In this document: positions 1-10,087 of the stretch, piece after piece
Numbering within the stretch: the first letter of the stretch is position 1
Layout of the letters: the number at the start of each line of letters is the position of its first letter
Source: Halomonas sp.
Lineage (GTDB): Bacteria; Pseudomonadota; Gammaproteobacteria; Pseudomonadales; Halomonadaceae
NCBI GenBank assembly: GCA_018401555.1
Contig: JAGYKP010000084.1
Coordinates: 1-64,000, forward strand
DNA length: 64,000 nt
Reading direction: 5' to 3'
The notes under the pieces: model-generated
What the model saw: the letters and a program-made list of their open reading frames with translations, nothing else
Databases searched by the model: none
Told to the model about the DNA's origin: nothing
Program-made: the position numbers and the translations under genes

Positions 1-35
1 AACTCCCAAGAGACCAGAGCATAAGGAACATAGCC

Positions 36-383
36 ATGGGTGATACGGGAGTTCGTTCAGGGGAGTCTGGTAACAAAGGGTTCTTCTCCAGGCTCAGCAG
101 CGGTGAATTCGGGCTGGCAAAGACCTATTGGCTGTATGGCGTGGTGATCGGTGTGGCCCTAAACATGGCCCTGAAGGTCGTCACCTCACTGGGTGTGCTG
201 GCAGTCGCCCTTGTGGCGGTCACCCTGTACCAGGTGATGGTATTGCTGGGGATCTGGCGTGCCGCAAGCAGGTACCTGAGGATGGAAGGGATGGGCCATC
301 CTAGCCAAGGTCGCCACGGTGCTCGGTTGGCTTGGGGTATTGGCGAGTGTGGGTGTGTTCATCCAACTGCTGAGCTACATGTA
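36..383 (+). CDS. Small membrane protein, hypothetical; likely frameshifted near ~290 (continues ...ILAKVATVLGWLGVLASVGVFIQLLSYM*)
   Basis: ORF 36..404 has hydrophobic segments; the alternative frame after ~290 gives a further clean TM helix ending at the TAG at ~383, before a tandem repeat. Confidence 0.5.
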
Positions 384-386
384 GGC

Positions 387-434
387 GACTGGGTGACTGG
401 GTGACTGGGTGACTGGGTGACTGGGTGACTGGGT
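387..434. repeat. 8-bp tandem repeat (GACTGGGT) x6
   Basis: Six consecutive exact copies of gactgggt directly after the stop of the first gene. Confidence 0.95.
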
Positions 435-624
435 TAGCTTCTGATATGACCTACCCCTGGGCAACGAAACGCCTTGCGTCCAGGTGAGTAGCCAGCTTGG
501 CGGATGGCGTGAGAATTATTGGGAAGTGAAAAGAATTTGGCATGACGCCAAATAGGTGGCCGCAAGAGCCACACAATGGACGGCGACATGACGTCGCCAA
601 TCAACGCAAAGGAAAGAAGGGAAC

Positions 625-1143
625 GTGAAAATGAAAATGCTCAAGCTGACTGCTGCTATCGCCACCCTGTCGCTGATAACCGGCTGTGCTTCTATCGTCG
701 GTGAGAAAGAACAGACGGTGACGATCAACAGCAGCCCGAGCAACGCCAATGTGCTGATCACCGACGAGCGCAGCATGGAGGTTCACTCCGACACCACGCC
801 GACCACTGTGCAGCTGCGCAAGGCTGACGGCAGCTACTTCGGTGGCAAGACCTACACGGTCGAGCTGTCCAAGGACGGTTACGAAAGTCGCACCATGATG
901 ATCAACTCTAGCCCCAACGGTTGGTACATCGGCGGCAACCTGCTCTTCGGTGGCTTGATCGGCTGGCTGATCGTCGATCCGCTGACCGGCGCCATGTACA
1001 ACCTCTCTCCGGACACCGTTAACGCCTCTCTGGGTGAGCGCGTGGCTACCGCAGAGGATGGTAACTCCGAAATCACCTTGGTACTGGTCGAGGACGTGCC
1101 TTCGCATATGCTCGACAAGATGCAGTACCTCGGCAAGATCTGA
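625..1143 (+). CDS. PEGA-like domain lipoprotein
   Basis: Lipobox LITGC; PEGA-like 'TVTINSSPSNANVLI...YTVELSKDGYESR'. Confidence 0.75.
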   Translation: MKMKMLKLTAAIATLSLITGCASIVGEKEQTVTINSSPSNANVLITDERSMEVHSDTTPTTVQLRKADGSYFGGKTYTVELSKDGYESRTMMINSSPNGWYIGGNLLFGGLIGWLIVDPLTGAMYNLSPDTVNASLGERVATAEDGNSEITLVLVEDVPSHMLDKMQYLGKI

Positions 1144-1203
1144 TCTTGCACTGGCACCGCTCTTGGGCGGTGCTATTCATACAACGTGACAAGGATTTGT
1201 CCC

Positions 1204-1575
1204 ATGAATATCAGAAGAACTCTCGCATTTTTCGCTCTCGGACTCATAGCCATTGGCCTGACAGGCTGCGGCTCCGTTGGCGTGCAGCCTGTTTCTATGG
1301 GAGAGTCCAAACCACCCAACTGCCAACTCGATAGGTACGTCAACGAGCGCGATATTGAGCGGCCTTATGAGGTGGCCTGCATTCTTAGTTCACGCACTGG
1401 GACAACGCTCGGGCATGACAAGAGCGCCTCTGCCGCTATCAATAATGCCCATGCTGATGCCTGTGCCTGCGGCGCGGATGGCATCGTCGTGGAGTCCGCC
1501 GAGGAACAGGGTATTACTGCCTTTACTTGGGGGCAGGGCAAGGCAGAGTTGAAAGCCGTCCGGTATCTCGATTGA
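1204..1575 (+). CDS. Small lipoprotein, hypothetical
   Basis: MNIRRTLAFFALGLIAIGLTGCGSVG lipoprotein signal; Met at 1204 preferred over 1186. Confidence 0.65.
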   Translation: MNIRRTLAFFALGLIAIGLTGCGSVGVQPVSMGESKPPNCQLDRYVNERDIERPYEVACILSSRTGTTLGHDKSASAAINNAHADACACGADGIVVESAEEQGITAFTWGQGKAELKAVRYLD

Positions 1576-1974
1576 TACCAGTGCTGCTAGTCACCGAGAG
1601 GGTCATGGTTCTGTTGGGGATCCTTGTTGAGGGCCGAAGTATCCTCAGCGCTGCGCCCCTTCGGAACCTCATTGGTCATGATTTAGTTATTCATAATGCT
1701 TGAGGGATTTGCAAAGCTGGTTACCCACGTTTTGCCAGTACTGCCCCATGCGCTGCTGAGGCGTACCCTTGGGCATATGCTCAAGGTAGTTGCTCGCCGG
1801 CCAGATTTCCATGGCAGACCCCGCTGCACGGATCCTGCGATACGGCCTGGTGCGAACTTTCATAAGGTAACCCCTTAATTCTCGACTCAGTGCTCTCTGA
1901 GAGGATATGAAGTGGACCCCATCCTTCGGACCACCTGACAGGTCATCTAAGCTCGGATCGGGTCATCATCGGCG

Positions 1975-2629
1975 TCAGGCCGCCTGTTTCACTGGTTGTG
2001 TGAAGTACACCTCATCCGGTGTCGCATCGTCCAATTCCTGGTGTGGCCGCTCCTGGTTGTACCAGGCGAAGTAGTGACCCAGTTCCTCCTTCAGGTGAGC
2101 CCCGTCCTTGAAGGCCTTCAGGTAGACGCACTCGTACTTCACGATGCGCCAGAGCCGCTCCACAAAGATGTTGTCCCGGAGCAGCCCTTACCGTCCATGC
2201 TGATGGTCACCCCATGAGCTTCCAGCACGCCGGTGAAGGCCTGACTGGTGAACTGGCAACCCTGATCCGTATTGAAGATCTCGGGCGCCCGTGACGTGCC
2301 AGTGCCTCCTCCAGCGCATCGACACAGAAGTCCGTGTCCAACGTGTTGGAGACTCGCCACGACAGGACGCGACGGCTATGCCAATCCATCACCGCCACCA
2401 GGTACATGAACCCGCGTGCCAGCGGAATGTAGCTGATGTCGGTCGCCCACACCTGATTCGGCCCGTCGATCGTCAGGCCGCGCAGCCGGTAGGGATAGAT
2501 TCGATGTCCCTTGCCCGGCAGGCTGGTCCGTGGTCGCGGATAGACGGCCTGGAGCCCCATCTGACGCATCAGGCGGCGGACCCGCTTGCGGTTGACCCGG
2601 TGGCCTAGCCGGTTGAGATGGGCGGTCAT
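1975..2629 (-). pseudogene. IS3-family transposase OrfB (integrase core), broken over three frames
   Basis: NRLGHRVNRKRVRRLMRQMGLQAVYPRPRTS...WATDISYIPLARGFMYLVAVMDWHSRRVL in one frame, FNTDQGCQFTSQAF in a second, MERLWRIVKYECVYLKAF in a third. Confidence 0.8.
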
Positions 2630-2635
2630 CCCGCG

Positions 2636-3106
2636 TTATCCGTAGACCGGTGTCAGCAGGTGCTGCTCATCGATCAGGCGCATCAGCACCAGATCCTCGG
2701 CCATCCACTCGCGCTGCTGGTAGTACAGCGATGAACGGCTGATGCCCAGCAGCTGACACTGCCGTCTCAGACTCGGGGTGGCGGAAGATGGCGGCTCGAT
2801 CATGGCCAGGCGCTGCGCCCGGCTCAACGCTCGAGTCTGCGTGATAAAAAATCGCGTTCTACCGTCAGCTTGCCGCTCGCGGTAGAGGGTATCGATCTCC
2901 TCCTGGCTTTTCTGGGCGGCTTTGCCGCTACTGCCCTCAAAGAGACCGGCGGCGTTATCCAGCAGCTCACGCTTCCACTGGCTCACCATGGACGGGTGTA
3001 CCTCGAAGCGAGCCGCCAGTGCCGAGGTGGTCTCGTCGCCCTTCAGCGCAGCGAGGGCTACCTTGGCCTTGAACTCGCTGCTGTACTGCCGACGTTTCTT
3101 GCTCAT
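2636..3106 (-). CDS. IS3-family transposase OrfA (HTH)
   Basis: MSKKRRQYSSEFKAKVALAALKGDETTSALAARFEVHPSMVSQWKRELL, typical OrfA. Confidence 0.85.
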   Translation of the reverse strand: MSKKRRQYSSEFKAKVALAALKGDETTSALAARFEVHPSMVSQWKRELLDNAAGLFEGSSGKAAQKSQEEIDTLYRERQADGRTRFFITQTRALSRAQRLAMIEPPSSATPSLRRQCQLLGISRSSLYYQQREWMAEDLVLMRLIDEQHLLTPVYG

Positions 3107-3671
3107 GATCAGGGTCTCCTGGTCGGTCTGATCAGAGCTTAGCGCCTGGTCCGTATTTCGGGGACCACTTCAAACGCCCTTCCGATTCCGATGGCGAAAA
3201 ACCCAATCACGCTGGGGCGTCATGCCTACCGGAAGGTGTGGCACTGGCTCTCCGGCCCGACCTACGCACGCCTGGCAGGCATGAAGTACCTATTCCAGGC
3301 TTCTCGGAAATCACCAATTGGCTAGGTTCTCGAGTTCTTGTGCTCTCTGCGCCGTCTCACGCAGCACGCACTCATTCGAGGCGACCATTGCTAAGGTTCC
3401 CCCCGCTGTAGCGTAGAATTGACAATTGGCATCTCGGTACTGAATCCAAAGGCGCTGAGCATCTAGAAGCTCTTGCCGGCGCTCGCCCGAGATGTTGTTA
3501 CGCAACTTCTGGTAAGCCCCATTCAACCGAGCATCTTGGGTTTTTATCTCCTCACCGATGCAGTTCATCATATTTACGGTGACGCCACCCGATGCGTCCA
3601 TACAGTTCGAGTAACTACCCGTATAGAGGTCCTCTGCGGGCGTGATCGGTGAGATGGCCAAGAACAAGGCT

Positions 3672-4769
3672 GGCGGTCTCAATGACCAAGTGCAACACGT
3701 AACCCATCAGGTACGGTGTTGCCATGACCTACTGCTACAGCCATCTCACTGCTGAAGACCGAGCCGCCATCATGATGATGCGAGCCACGCACTCGATCCG
3801 GGCCATCGCCGCTCATCTGGGCCGGGCACCAAGTACTGTGTCGCGGGAGCTCGCTCGCCACTCGGTCGATCTCATCAAGGGCTACGATGCCAGCTTGGCA
3901 GGCTATCGAGCCCGCTTGACGCGTCACAGGCCTCGTCGCCGCCCCAAGCTGCATCCCGATGGAGAGCTCTTCGAGGTGGTGGTCTACTTGCTGCGCAAGT
4001 ACTGGTCACCGGAGCAGATAGCCCGCACACTGAAACGCATGTCTCCCAACGATTCACGTCGGCAGGTCTCGCATGAGGCCATCTACAACGCGCTCTATGT
4101 GATGCCCCGCGGCAGCCTCAAGAAGGAGCTCATCGCCTGCCTTCGGCAGGGTAACGGCAAGCGTCGGCCACGCAGTCGTGGCAAGGATCGACGCCAGCAG
4201 ATTCCCGAGCTGGTCAGCATCCACATGCGGCCGCCTGAGATCGAAGACCGCCTGATGCCTGGCCATTGGGAGGGTGATCTCATCATTGGTGCTAACAATC
4301 GCTCTGCTGTCGGTACGCTGGTGGAACGCACCACGCGCATGGTGATCCTGGCGAAAGTGGATGGCACCACGGCCACGGCAGCAGCCGTCGGTTTCAGCGA
4401 CAAGCTCAATGAGGTGCCGCGAGCCCTGCGTCTGTCCATGACCTACGACCAGGGCAGGGAGATGGTGAAGCATGCAGAAATCACGCAGAAGACCGGTACG
4501 GCGATCTACTTCGCTGACCCGCATAGTCCATGGCAGCGGGGCTCCAACGAGAATACCAACGGGCTGTTGCGGCAGTACCTGCCGAAGGGCACGGACCTCT
4601 CCGTCTACAGCCAGGAAGAACTCGACGAGATCGCGGACTCACTGAACACGCGGCCGCGCAAGACATTGGACTGGCGCACGCCGCTGGAAGTTTACGCCGA
4701 GGTGCTCAAGAAATCGGTTAGTAGCCCGAGCACCCTTCAATAGCGTTGCGTTTGGAACTTGAGACCGCC
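3672..4769 (+). mobile_element. IS30-family insertion sequence, intact (copy 1)
   Basis: Inverted ends GGCGGTCTCAA..., 3-bp target duplication GCT at 3669-3671 and 4770-4772, complete transposase ORF. Confidence 0.9.
3724..4743 (+). CDS. IS30-family transposase
   Basis: N-terminal HTH 'LTAEDRAAIMMMRATHSIRAIAAHLGRAPSTVSRELARH' and '[28 protein letters not shown]' DDE region. Confidence 0.95.
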   Translation: MTYCYSHLTAEDRAAIMMMRATHSIRAIAAHLGRAPSTVSRELARHSVDLIKGYDASLAGYRARLTRHRPRRRPKLHPDGELFEVVVYLLRKYWSPEQIARTLKRMSPNDSRRQVSHEAIYNALYVMPRGSLKKELIACLRQGNGKRRPRSRGKDRRQQIPELVSIHMRPPEIEDRLMPGHWEGDLIIGANNRSAVGTLVERTTRMVILAKVDGTTATAAAVGFSDKLNEVPRALRLSMTYDQGREMVKHAEITQKTGTAIYFADPHSPWQRGSNENTNGLLRQYLPKGTDLSVYSQEELDEIADSLNTRPRKTLDWRTPLEVYAEVLKKSVSSPSTLQ

Positions 4770-4925
4770 GCTCCTGCAAAAACTCGCTTCATCATGATTC
4801 GTGGCTCCCTCGCGATTGAGGTTGATGTTCCGGTGAAGCCGGTCATGGCATCCGGCTTGCTGTTTCTGATGTGTTGTACTTCCCATCCACTTAGCCCTTC
4901 CTCTGGAGACTACTGCCAAGACAGC

Positions 4926-6168
4926 TCATACACGAGTGATGGTGTAAGTGGCCATCAGCTCACTTCCGATGGCTGTGCCGTCCAGTGGTATTCCGGCAAG
5001 TGTCAGCCTGGCTCCAGAGCCAGCGAGGGTCATGGCATGCCGCTGACCGGCCCAGAGGTGCGCCTGCTCGGGGTAGAGCAGTACCACCGACCTACAATCG
5101 TAGGCGCTGGCATAGGCCGCCAGCTGGTAGAGATCCGCCGTCGAGAGGGCGGCCAGGGCATCCGGTCCTTCGATGCGCTTCCACTTGGTATCTAGGATGA
5201 CCACCGGTCGCTTGGACTCTTCCAGTAGGCTGATATCCGGCCTCATCAAGAGTCGACCGCGGCCGCTGTCCTCGTGACCCAGATAGCGGCGCGGGCCTTG
5301 CTCCATCAGCTTGAGCCCATGACGACGCACCAGCGGCCGTAGGCGGCTGGCGGTGTAGCGCTCGAAGAGGCGGTTCATGTCGAAAGAGCAGGCTGAAGGC
5401 CTCGCTGGCGCCCGGAGCGGGCATCCAGGAACTGGCCGTCCAGAAAAGGTGGGCCAGCGCCACCAGCGGGGCGTAGCGGCTCTGCATCCGGTTGAGCTGC
5501 TCGGCCGTGGGACCGCGCTGGTGGGGCGCCAGGGTGCCGACCTCGCCGAAGCGCATACGCAGGGCGTGGAGCTGCTGGGCGAGCAGCGGACTGGTGGCGA
5601 GGGAGATCACCAGCCGCAGCGCAGAGTGCAGGAGCCGGTTGACCGGGATGTCGGCGATCAGCTCACTGTAGCGGCAGGCCAGGCGCTGGGGCTTGAAGAG
5701 GTTCTCACGCTGCTGGCGCACCAGGTTGATGCGGCCGCGCACCTGGTCCAGGGTATCGTCGATATCCCGATAGTCCCGAAGCAGCCCTTGCTGTAGCTGG
5801 CGCTCCAGCAGCTGGGCGAAGTGGCGGATGAAGAGGTCCAGCAAGGTGGTACGGCTTGTGGCCAGCCCGGCGCCGAGCGTATCAACCGCCTCCAGGTCAC
5901 TGGTGCAAGCCAGCATGGTCAGCAGGGTATCTCGCTGCTGGGCTTCGGTCTGGTAGGGGGTGAGTTTGGGCAGCACCTCCACCTGAAGGCCGTCCACCTG
6001 GACCACCCCGCAGAACTGGGTGAACTTGACCCGCCGATGACCCCACTGCAGGCACCCGGCTGGCAGCAAGCCTTCGGCGGCGGCCAGGGCCTCCGCTTCG
6101 TGTGGTGCCAGTTCACGACCCTCTCCGACCTCCAGCCAGCCGTGCTCATAGGCGGTTAGCTGCCTCAT
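4926..6168 (-). pseudogene. mcrC: McrC-like subunit of the McrBC 5-methylcytosine restriction system, single-base frameshift near ~5385
   Basis: ORF 5092..6168 continues in 4926..5378 (MNRLFERYTASRLRPLVRR...ISLLEESKRPVVILDTKWKRI...DLYQLAAYA), a McrC/PD-(D/E)XK-like C-terminus. Confidence 0.8.
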
Positions 6169-7451
6169 GCCTCGCGTTCCAGTGACTCGTAGATCTTCCT
6201 GATGGCATCGGCGCTGATCTCGTCGGTCGACTTGACCCGGTAATCGGGGCGTTCCGTTAGGAGGTCGTCACTACCGGGGAAAAGCCGTTTCGGGTCGAGT
6301 GTCTCGGCCGTGATCAGCTGCTGCTCCACATCGGCCCCTTCGTCGGCCAGCACGCGGCGGATCTGGCGCCAGTCGTCGTAGAAGTACTCTGCCAGCATTG
6401 GGATGATGTCGTAGACCATCACCCGGCGCAGGGCTTCGAGGTCCTTCACCTCGGTGAAGTAGGCGTGGCCGAAGGTCTGGTCCCGGTGCAGCAGATAGCG
6501 TAGGCGCAGGTTGATCGCCTCCAGCAGGGCTCGCAGGTTGAGCAACCCACCTTCGCTGTCAGGGATATAGCCGTCTCCCTGGCTGCCAGGAATCCGCTTG
6601 GGTTCCGGCATCAGCTCCTGGAAGTGGAAGCGTCGACGCAAGGCGGCATCCATAAGGGCAATGGAGCGGTCGGCGGTATTCATGGTGGCGTAGATATCGA
6701 GGTTCTTGGGCACCCCGAAGCGCTCGCCGGAGTAGGGCAGCACCAGCTCGATCCCTTCGACCAGCTGGCCGTCTTCATCCCACCAGGCGCGCTTGTCAGA
6801 CTCGATCAGGGTGATCAGCTCGCCGAAGATCCGAGAGATGTTGCCGCGGTTGATCTCGTCGATAAACAGCGCGTAGCGCTGGTGGGGATCCTGGCTGGCC
6901 CGTTGGCAGAACGCCTTGAAGAGACCATCGCGTACCTCATAGCTGATACCGCCGTCCTCGGTGGTCTGCGGGCGAATGCCCTCGACGAAGTCCTCGTAGC
7001 TGTAGGACTGGTGGAAAGTGACCGTCAGGTGACGTCTGATGCGGGCGTCGTCGCTGGCGGGTCCCTGCCTGAGCTGGGTGAGCTTCTCGCGCAGCCCTTC
7101 GCCGGCTTCCTCCCAGTCACCGGTGAGTACCCAGTGTCCGCCGGGCTGCTTGTCGAAGATCAGCGGCGGCTGGCGCTTCTCTTGGGCATATTTGACGGTA
7201 GTGGACTCCAACACCGTATGGATCTGCAGAGCGCCCCAGCAGGTGGCCCGTAGGTTGGGGCTGTTGGGACGTCCCTGCACCCGGGCCTTGGCCTTGAAGT
7301 AGGGATGGATGAGCAGGTCATTGACGGTGGCATTGCCGCCCAGATCTGCCAGAGCCAGCGCAATGGCTTCCCACCAGGCGGTGTTGGCCAGCTGCTCCTC
7401 CAGCCATTCGCCTGTGGGCGCCTGCTTCGCCTCACTCTCATACTTGGGCAT
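6165..7451 (-). pseudogene. mcrB: McrB-like AAA+ protein, N-terminally truncated at the IS21 boundary; no Walker A visible
   Basis: VTFHQSYSYEDFVEGIRPQ, YALFIDEINRGNISRIFGELITLIE (Walker B), MNTADRSIALMDAALRRRFHF; no GxxGxGKT in the remaining ORF; open frame runs into the IS21 end at 7452. Confidence 0.8.
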
Positions 7452-7544
7452 TGCGTATTCCGACGAACGTGACCGGTCATTCCGGGGATCGTGACCGATT
7501 TGCTCACCGCTCTCTCGCTGGCTCTGGTTTTGTAAGCTGACCGG

Positions 7545-8303
7545 TCACGATGGGTCAACTTCTGCCGCTTGCGGGGCGGCGCTCTTGCGCATCGATTCTC
7601 CTCTGAGTGTCAGGCGGTGGGCGCCGTGCAGGAGCCGGTCCAGGATGGCGTCGGCGAGCGTGGCGGCACCGATGTAGTCGTGCCAGTGTTCGGTGGGTAG
7701 CTGGCTGGCAATGAGCGTTGAGCCACGTCCATGACGGTCCTCGATCACCTCCATCAGGTCCTGGCGCTGCGGGGCGGTCATCTTCTGCATGCCCCAGTCG
7801 TCGAGGATCAGCAGGTCGGTCTTCTGCAGCTGGCCCATCAGCCGGGCGTAAGAGCCGTCGCCTTGAGCGATGCGCAGCTGCTCGAACAGCCTCGGCACCC
7901 GCAGGTAGCGCACCGAGTAACCTTGCCGGCAGGCCTGGTTGCCCAGCGCGCAGGCCAGCCAGGTCTTGCCGCACCCGGTGGGGCCGGTGATGCACAGGTT
8001 GAGTGACTGGCCGATCCACTCGCCGCTCGTCAGCGGTGCCATGCGGCCCCGCTCCAGGCCGCGGGGGTGGCGGTAGTCGATGTCCTCGACGCAGGCCGTG
8101 ACGCGTAGCTTGGCGGCCTTCAGTAGACGGTCGAGTCGGCGGTTATCGCGATGCAGGGCCTCTCGGTCGAGCAGCATGCCCAGGCGATCCTCGAACGGCA
8201 GGTCGTAGGTGTCCGGCTGGGTGAGCTGGTGAGCCAGGGCGTCGTGCATGCCGGTCAGCTTGAGGTGGCGCAGGGTGTCGAGCAGGGGCTGGGTCATCAT
8301 CGG
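7545..8303 (-). CDS. istB: IS21-family helper ATPase IstB
   Basis: NLCITGPTGCGKTWLACALGNQACRQGYSVRYLR and LLILDDWGMQKM motifs. Confidence 0.93.
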   Translation of the reverse strand, partial: PMMTQPLLDTLRHLKLTGMHDALAHQLTQPDTYDLPFEDRLGMLLDREALHRDNRRLDRLLKAAKLRVTACVEDIDYRHPRGLERGRMAPLTSGEWIGQSLNLCITGPTGCGKTWLACALGNQACRQGYSVRYLRVPRLFEQLRIAQGDGSYARLMGQLQKTDLLILDDWGMQKMTAPQRQDLMEVIEDRHGRGSTLIASQLPTEHWHDYIGAATLADAILDRLLHGAHRLTLRGESMRKSAAPQAAEVDPS

Positions 8304-8316
8304 TCGTCTCCTCGGG

Positions 8317-9855
8317 TCAGTGGTAGTACTCGGCACCGCGCACGTTGGTGTGGGGCGGCAGGTCGTCAAGCGCCTCGGGGAGCGTCAGCATCGGCTGCTG
8401 ATCCAGCCCCTGCTTGAGGATCGAGGCGATGCTGGCGTAGCGGGTGGTGGGGATCGCCAGGGCATACGCGCAGGCCTGCTCCAGCCGGGCCTTGCCGTAG
8501 CGCCGGCTGAGCTGCAGCAGCCCCAGGCAGGCACGGTAGCCATGCTCGGGATGGGGGCGGTCCTGCAGCTGCCGCTGGGTCATCTCAAGGGTGGCGACGC
8601 CAATGTCCTTCGCCCACGCCAGGAAGCGGCTTGGCGACCAGTCGCGGTGCGCCTGGTGGCGCTTGGGCATGTGCTCGGCCAGGGTCGAGAAGCGTCCCGG
8701 GGCATGGCGCGGGTGCGCCGTCACTCGGTGCCCCTTGTGGAACACCTCCACCATGGCGTGGGTCAGCCGTACTTCCAGCACCTGGCCGACCAGGCTGTGA
8801 GGGACGCTGTACAGTCGCTTGTCGAGGTCGAGGTGGTAGTCGATGCCGGGCTTGGCCTTGCGCCACTCGGCGTACTCGTAAGGCGTCTCCGGCAGCGGGC
8901 GCAAAACCGGCCGGTCGATGGCCTGGAACAGGTCGCGCCGGCTCTCCTCGCGGCCTTGGAAGGGCCGGCAGTTGAGATCCTCCAGGAGCTCGCGGATGGC
9001 CTGGTTCAGCGAGGCCAGCGTGAAGAAGGTGTGGTGGCGCAGGCGGGCCAGGATCCAGCGCTCCACCAGCAGTACCGCGGCTTCCGCCTTGGCCTTGTCC
9101 TTGGGCTTGTAAGGCCGCGCCGGCAGTACGGCGACCTGGTAGTGCCGGGCCATCTCGGCATAGGTCGTGTTGAGCTGGCTCTCGTAGCGACACGCCCGCG
9201 TCACGGCGCTCTTCAGGTTGTCGGGGACGAGTAGCTCGGGGACACCGCCCAGGAACTGGAAGGCACGCTGGTGAGAGGCGATCCAGTCGGGCAGCGCCTG
9301 GCTCCAGGTGGCCTCGGCGTAGGTGTAGCTGGAGGCGCCCAGCACGGCAACGAACACCTGGGCCTGGCGCACCTCGCCGGTGGCCTGGTTGATGATCGGC
9401 ACGGTCGGGCCGCAGTAGTCGATGAACAGCTTCTCGCCGGCACGGTGGACCTGGCGCATGCTGCGCCGCTGGCGTTCCCGCCAGGCGCGGTAATGATCGC
9501 AGAATCGACTGTAGCGGTAGGCCTTGTCGCCGTGGACCTCGACGTACTCCGCCCACAGCAGCTGCAGGGTGACGCCCTTGCGCTTGAGTGCCTGATGGAC
9601 CTGGAAGTAGTCCGGCGCCGAGAAGCGCACCGGCGGCGACTTGGCCGGGAACAGCCGCGCCTCCAGCGCCGCCTCGTCGGTGCCGTCGGGCAGCGGCCAG
9701 CGGATGCCGGCCACCTGGGCCAGGCTGACGTACTTGCTGACCACGCCCTTGGAGAGGCCGCAGGCCCGAGCAATCTTCTCGTGGCTGAGGCCGGCGTCGT
9801 ACTTGAGGCGCAACACCTCGGTGATGGTTCGCATGGGAATCCTCGGTGCTGGCAT
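8317..9855 (-). CDS. istA: IS21-family transposase IstA
   Basis: MRTITEVLRLKYDAGLSHEKIARACGLSKGVVSKYV HTH, RAGEKLFIDYCGPTVPI...DNLKSAV integrase core. Confidence 0.93.
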   Translation of the reverse strand: MPAPRIPMRTITEVLRLKYDAGLSHEKIARACGLSKGVVSKYVSLAQVAGIRWPLPDGTDEAALEARLFPAKSPPVRFSAPDYFQVHQALKRKGVTLQLLWAEYVEVHGDKAYRYSRFCDHYRAWRERQRRSMRQVHRAGEKLFIDYCGPTVPIINQATGEVRQAQVFVAVLGASSYTYAEATWSQALPDWIASHQRAFQFLGGVPELLVPDNLKSAVTRACRYESQLNTTYAEMARHYQVAVLPARPYKPKDKAKAEAAVLLVERWILARLRHHTFFTLASLNQAIRELLEDLNCRPFQGREESRRDLFQAIDRPVLRPLPETPYEYAEWRKAKPGIDYHLDLDKRLYSVPHSLVGQVLEVRLTHAMVEVFHKGHRVTAHPRHAPGRFSTLAEHMPKRHQAHRDWSPSRFLAWAKDIGVATLEMTQRQLQDRPHPEHGYRACLGLLQLSRRYGKARLEQACAYALAIPTTRYASIASILKQGLDQQPMLTLPEALDDLPPHTNVRGAEYYH

Positions 9856-10087
9856 GTCCCTCTCCTGGAGCGCAGGCAAAAGGAAGGGTATGCCGTAAAA
9901 GTCCGAATCATTCCAGCGAGTTAGGTGAGATTCCGGGAACGTGACCGATGATTCCGGCATCGTGACCACGGATTCCGGGAAAGAGGCCGAAATCGGTCAC
10001 GATGAAATGGAATGGCCGGTCACGTTGGTCCGGAATGGTCGGTCACGATAGATCGGAACGGGCGGTCACGATGGCCCGGAATACGCA

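Larger units (their letters stand above)
1908..3172 (-). mobile_element. IS3-family insertion sequence, degraded
   Basis: Imperfect terminal IRs TGAAGTGGACCCCATCCTTCGGACCA (1908) and, reverse-complemented, TGAAGTGGTCCCCGAAATACGGACCA (ending 3172), flanking orfA/orfB-like ORFs. Confidence 0.85.
3311..4795 (-). pseudogene. DUF1311/LprI-like secreted protein gene split in its signal peptide by an IS30 element
   Basis: C-terminal part 3311..3668 (Cys-rich 'CMDASGGVTVNMMNCIGEEIKTQDARLNGAYQKLR...RLWIQYRDANC'); removing 3672..4769 plus one GCT copy restores MMKRVFAGALFLAISPITPAED in frame from 4795. Confidence 0.8.
7452..10087 (-). mobile_element. IS21-family insertion sequence (copy 1, ORFs intact)
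   Basis: Ends TGCGTATTCC.../...GGAATACGCA; istA and istB; same ends as the second copy at 54039..56678. Confidence 0.9.

Noticed and set aside
387-434. Possible CRISPR-like repeat
   Set aside because: Contiguous 8-bp units without spacers; simple tandem repeat.
601-1107. 168-aa minus ORF opposite the PEGA-like lipoprotein
   Set aside because: Antisense shadow of a convincing lipoprotein gene.
3181-3310. Possible additional IS fragment or RNA between the IS3 element and the DUF1311-like gene
   Set aside because: No recognisable coding or structural signal.
4926-7451. Functional McrBC restriction system
   Set aside because: McrB remnant lacks a P-loop and McrC needs a frameshift correction; listed as damaged.
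8248-9234. Long ORFs antisense to IS21 istA (also 54735..56045, 20580..21311, 28829..29620 and many others)
   Set aside because: High-GC shadow ORFs opposite strongly recognised genes; no RBS or domain signal.
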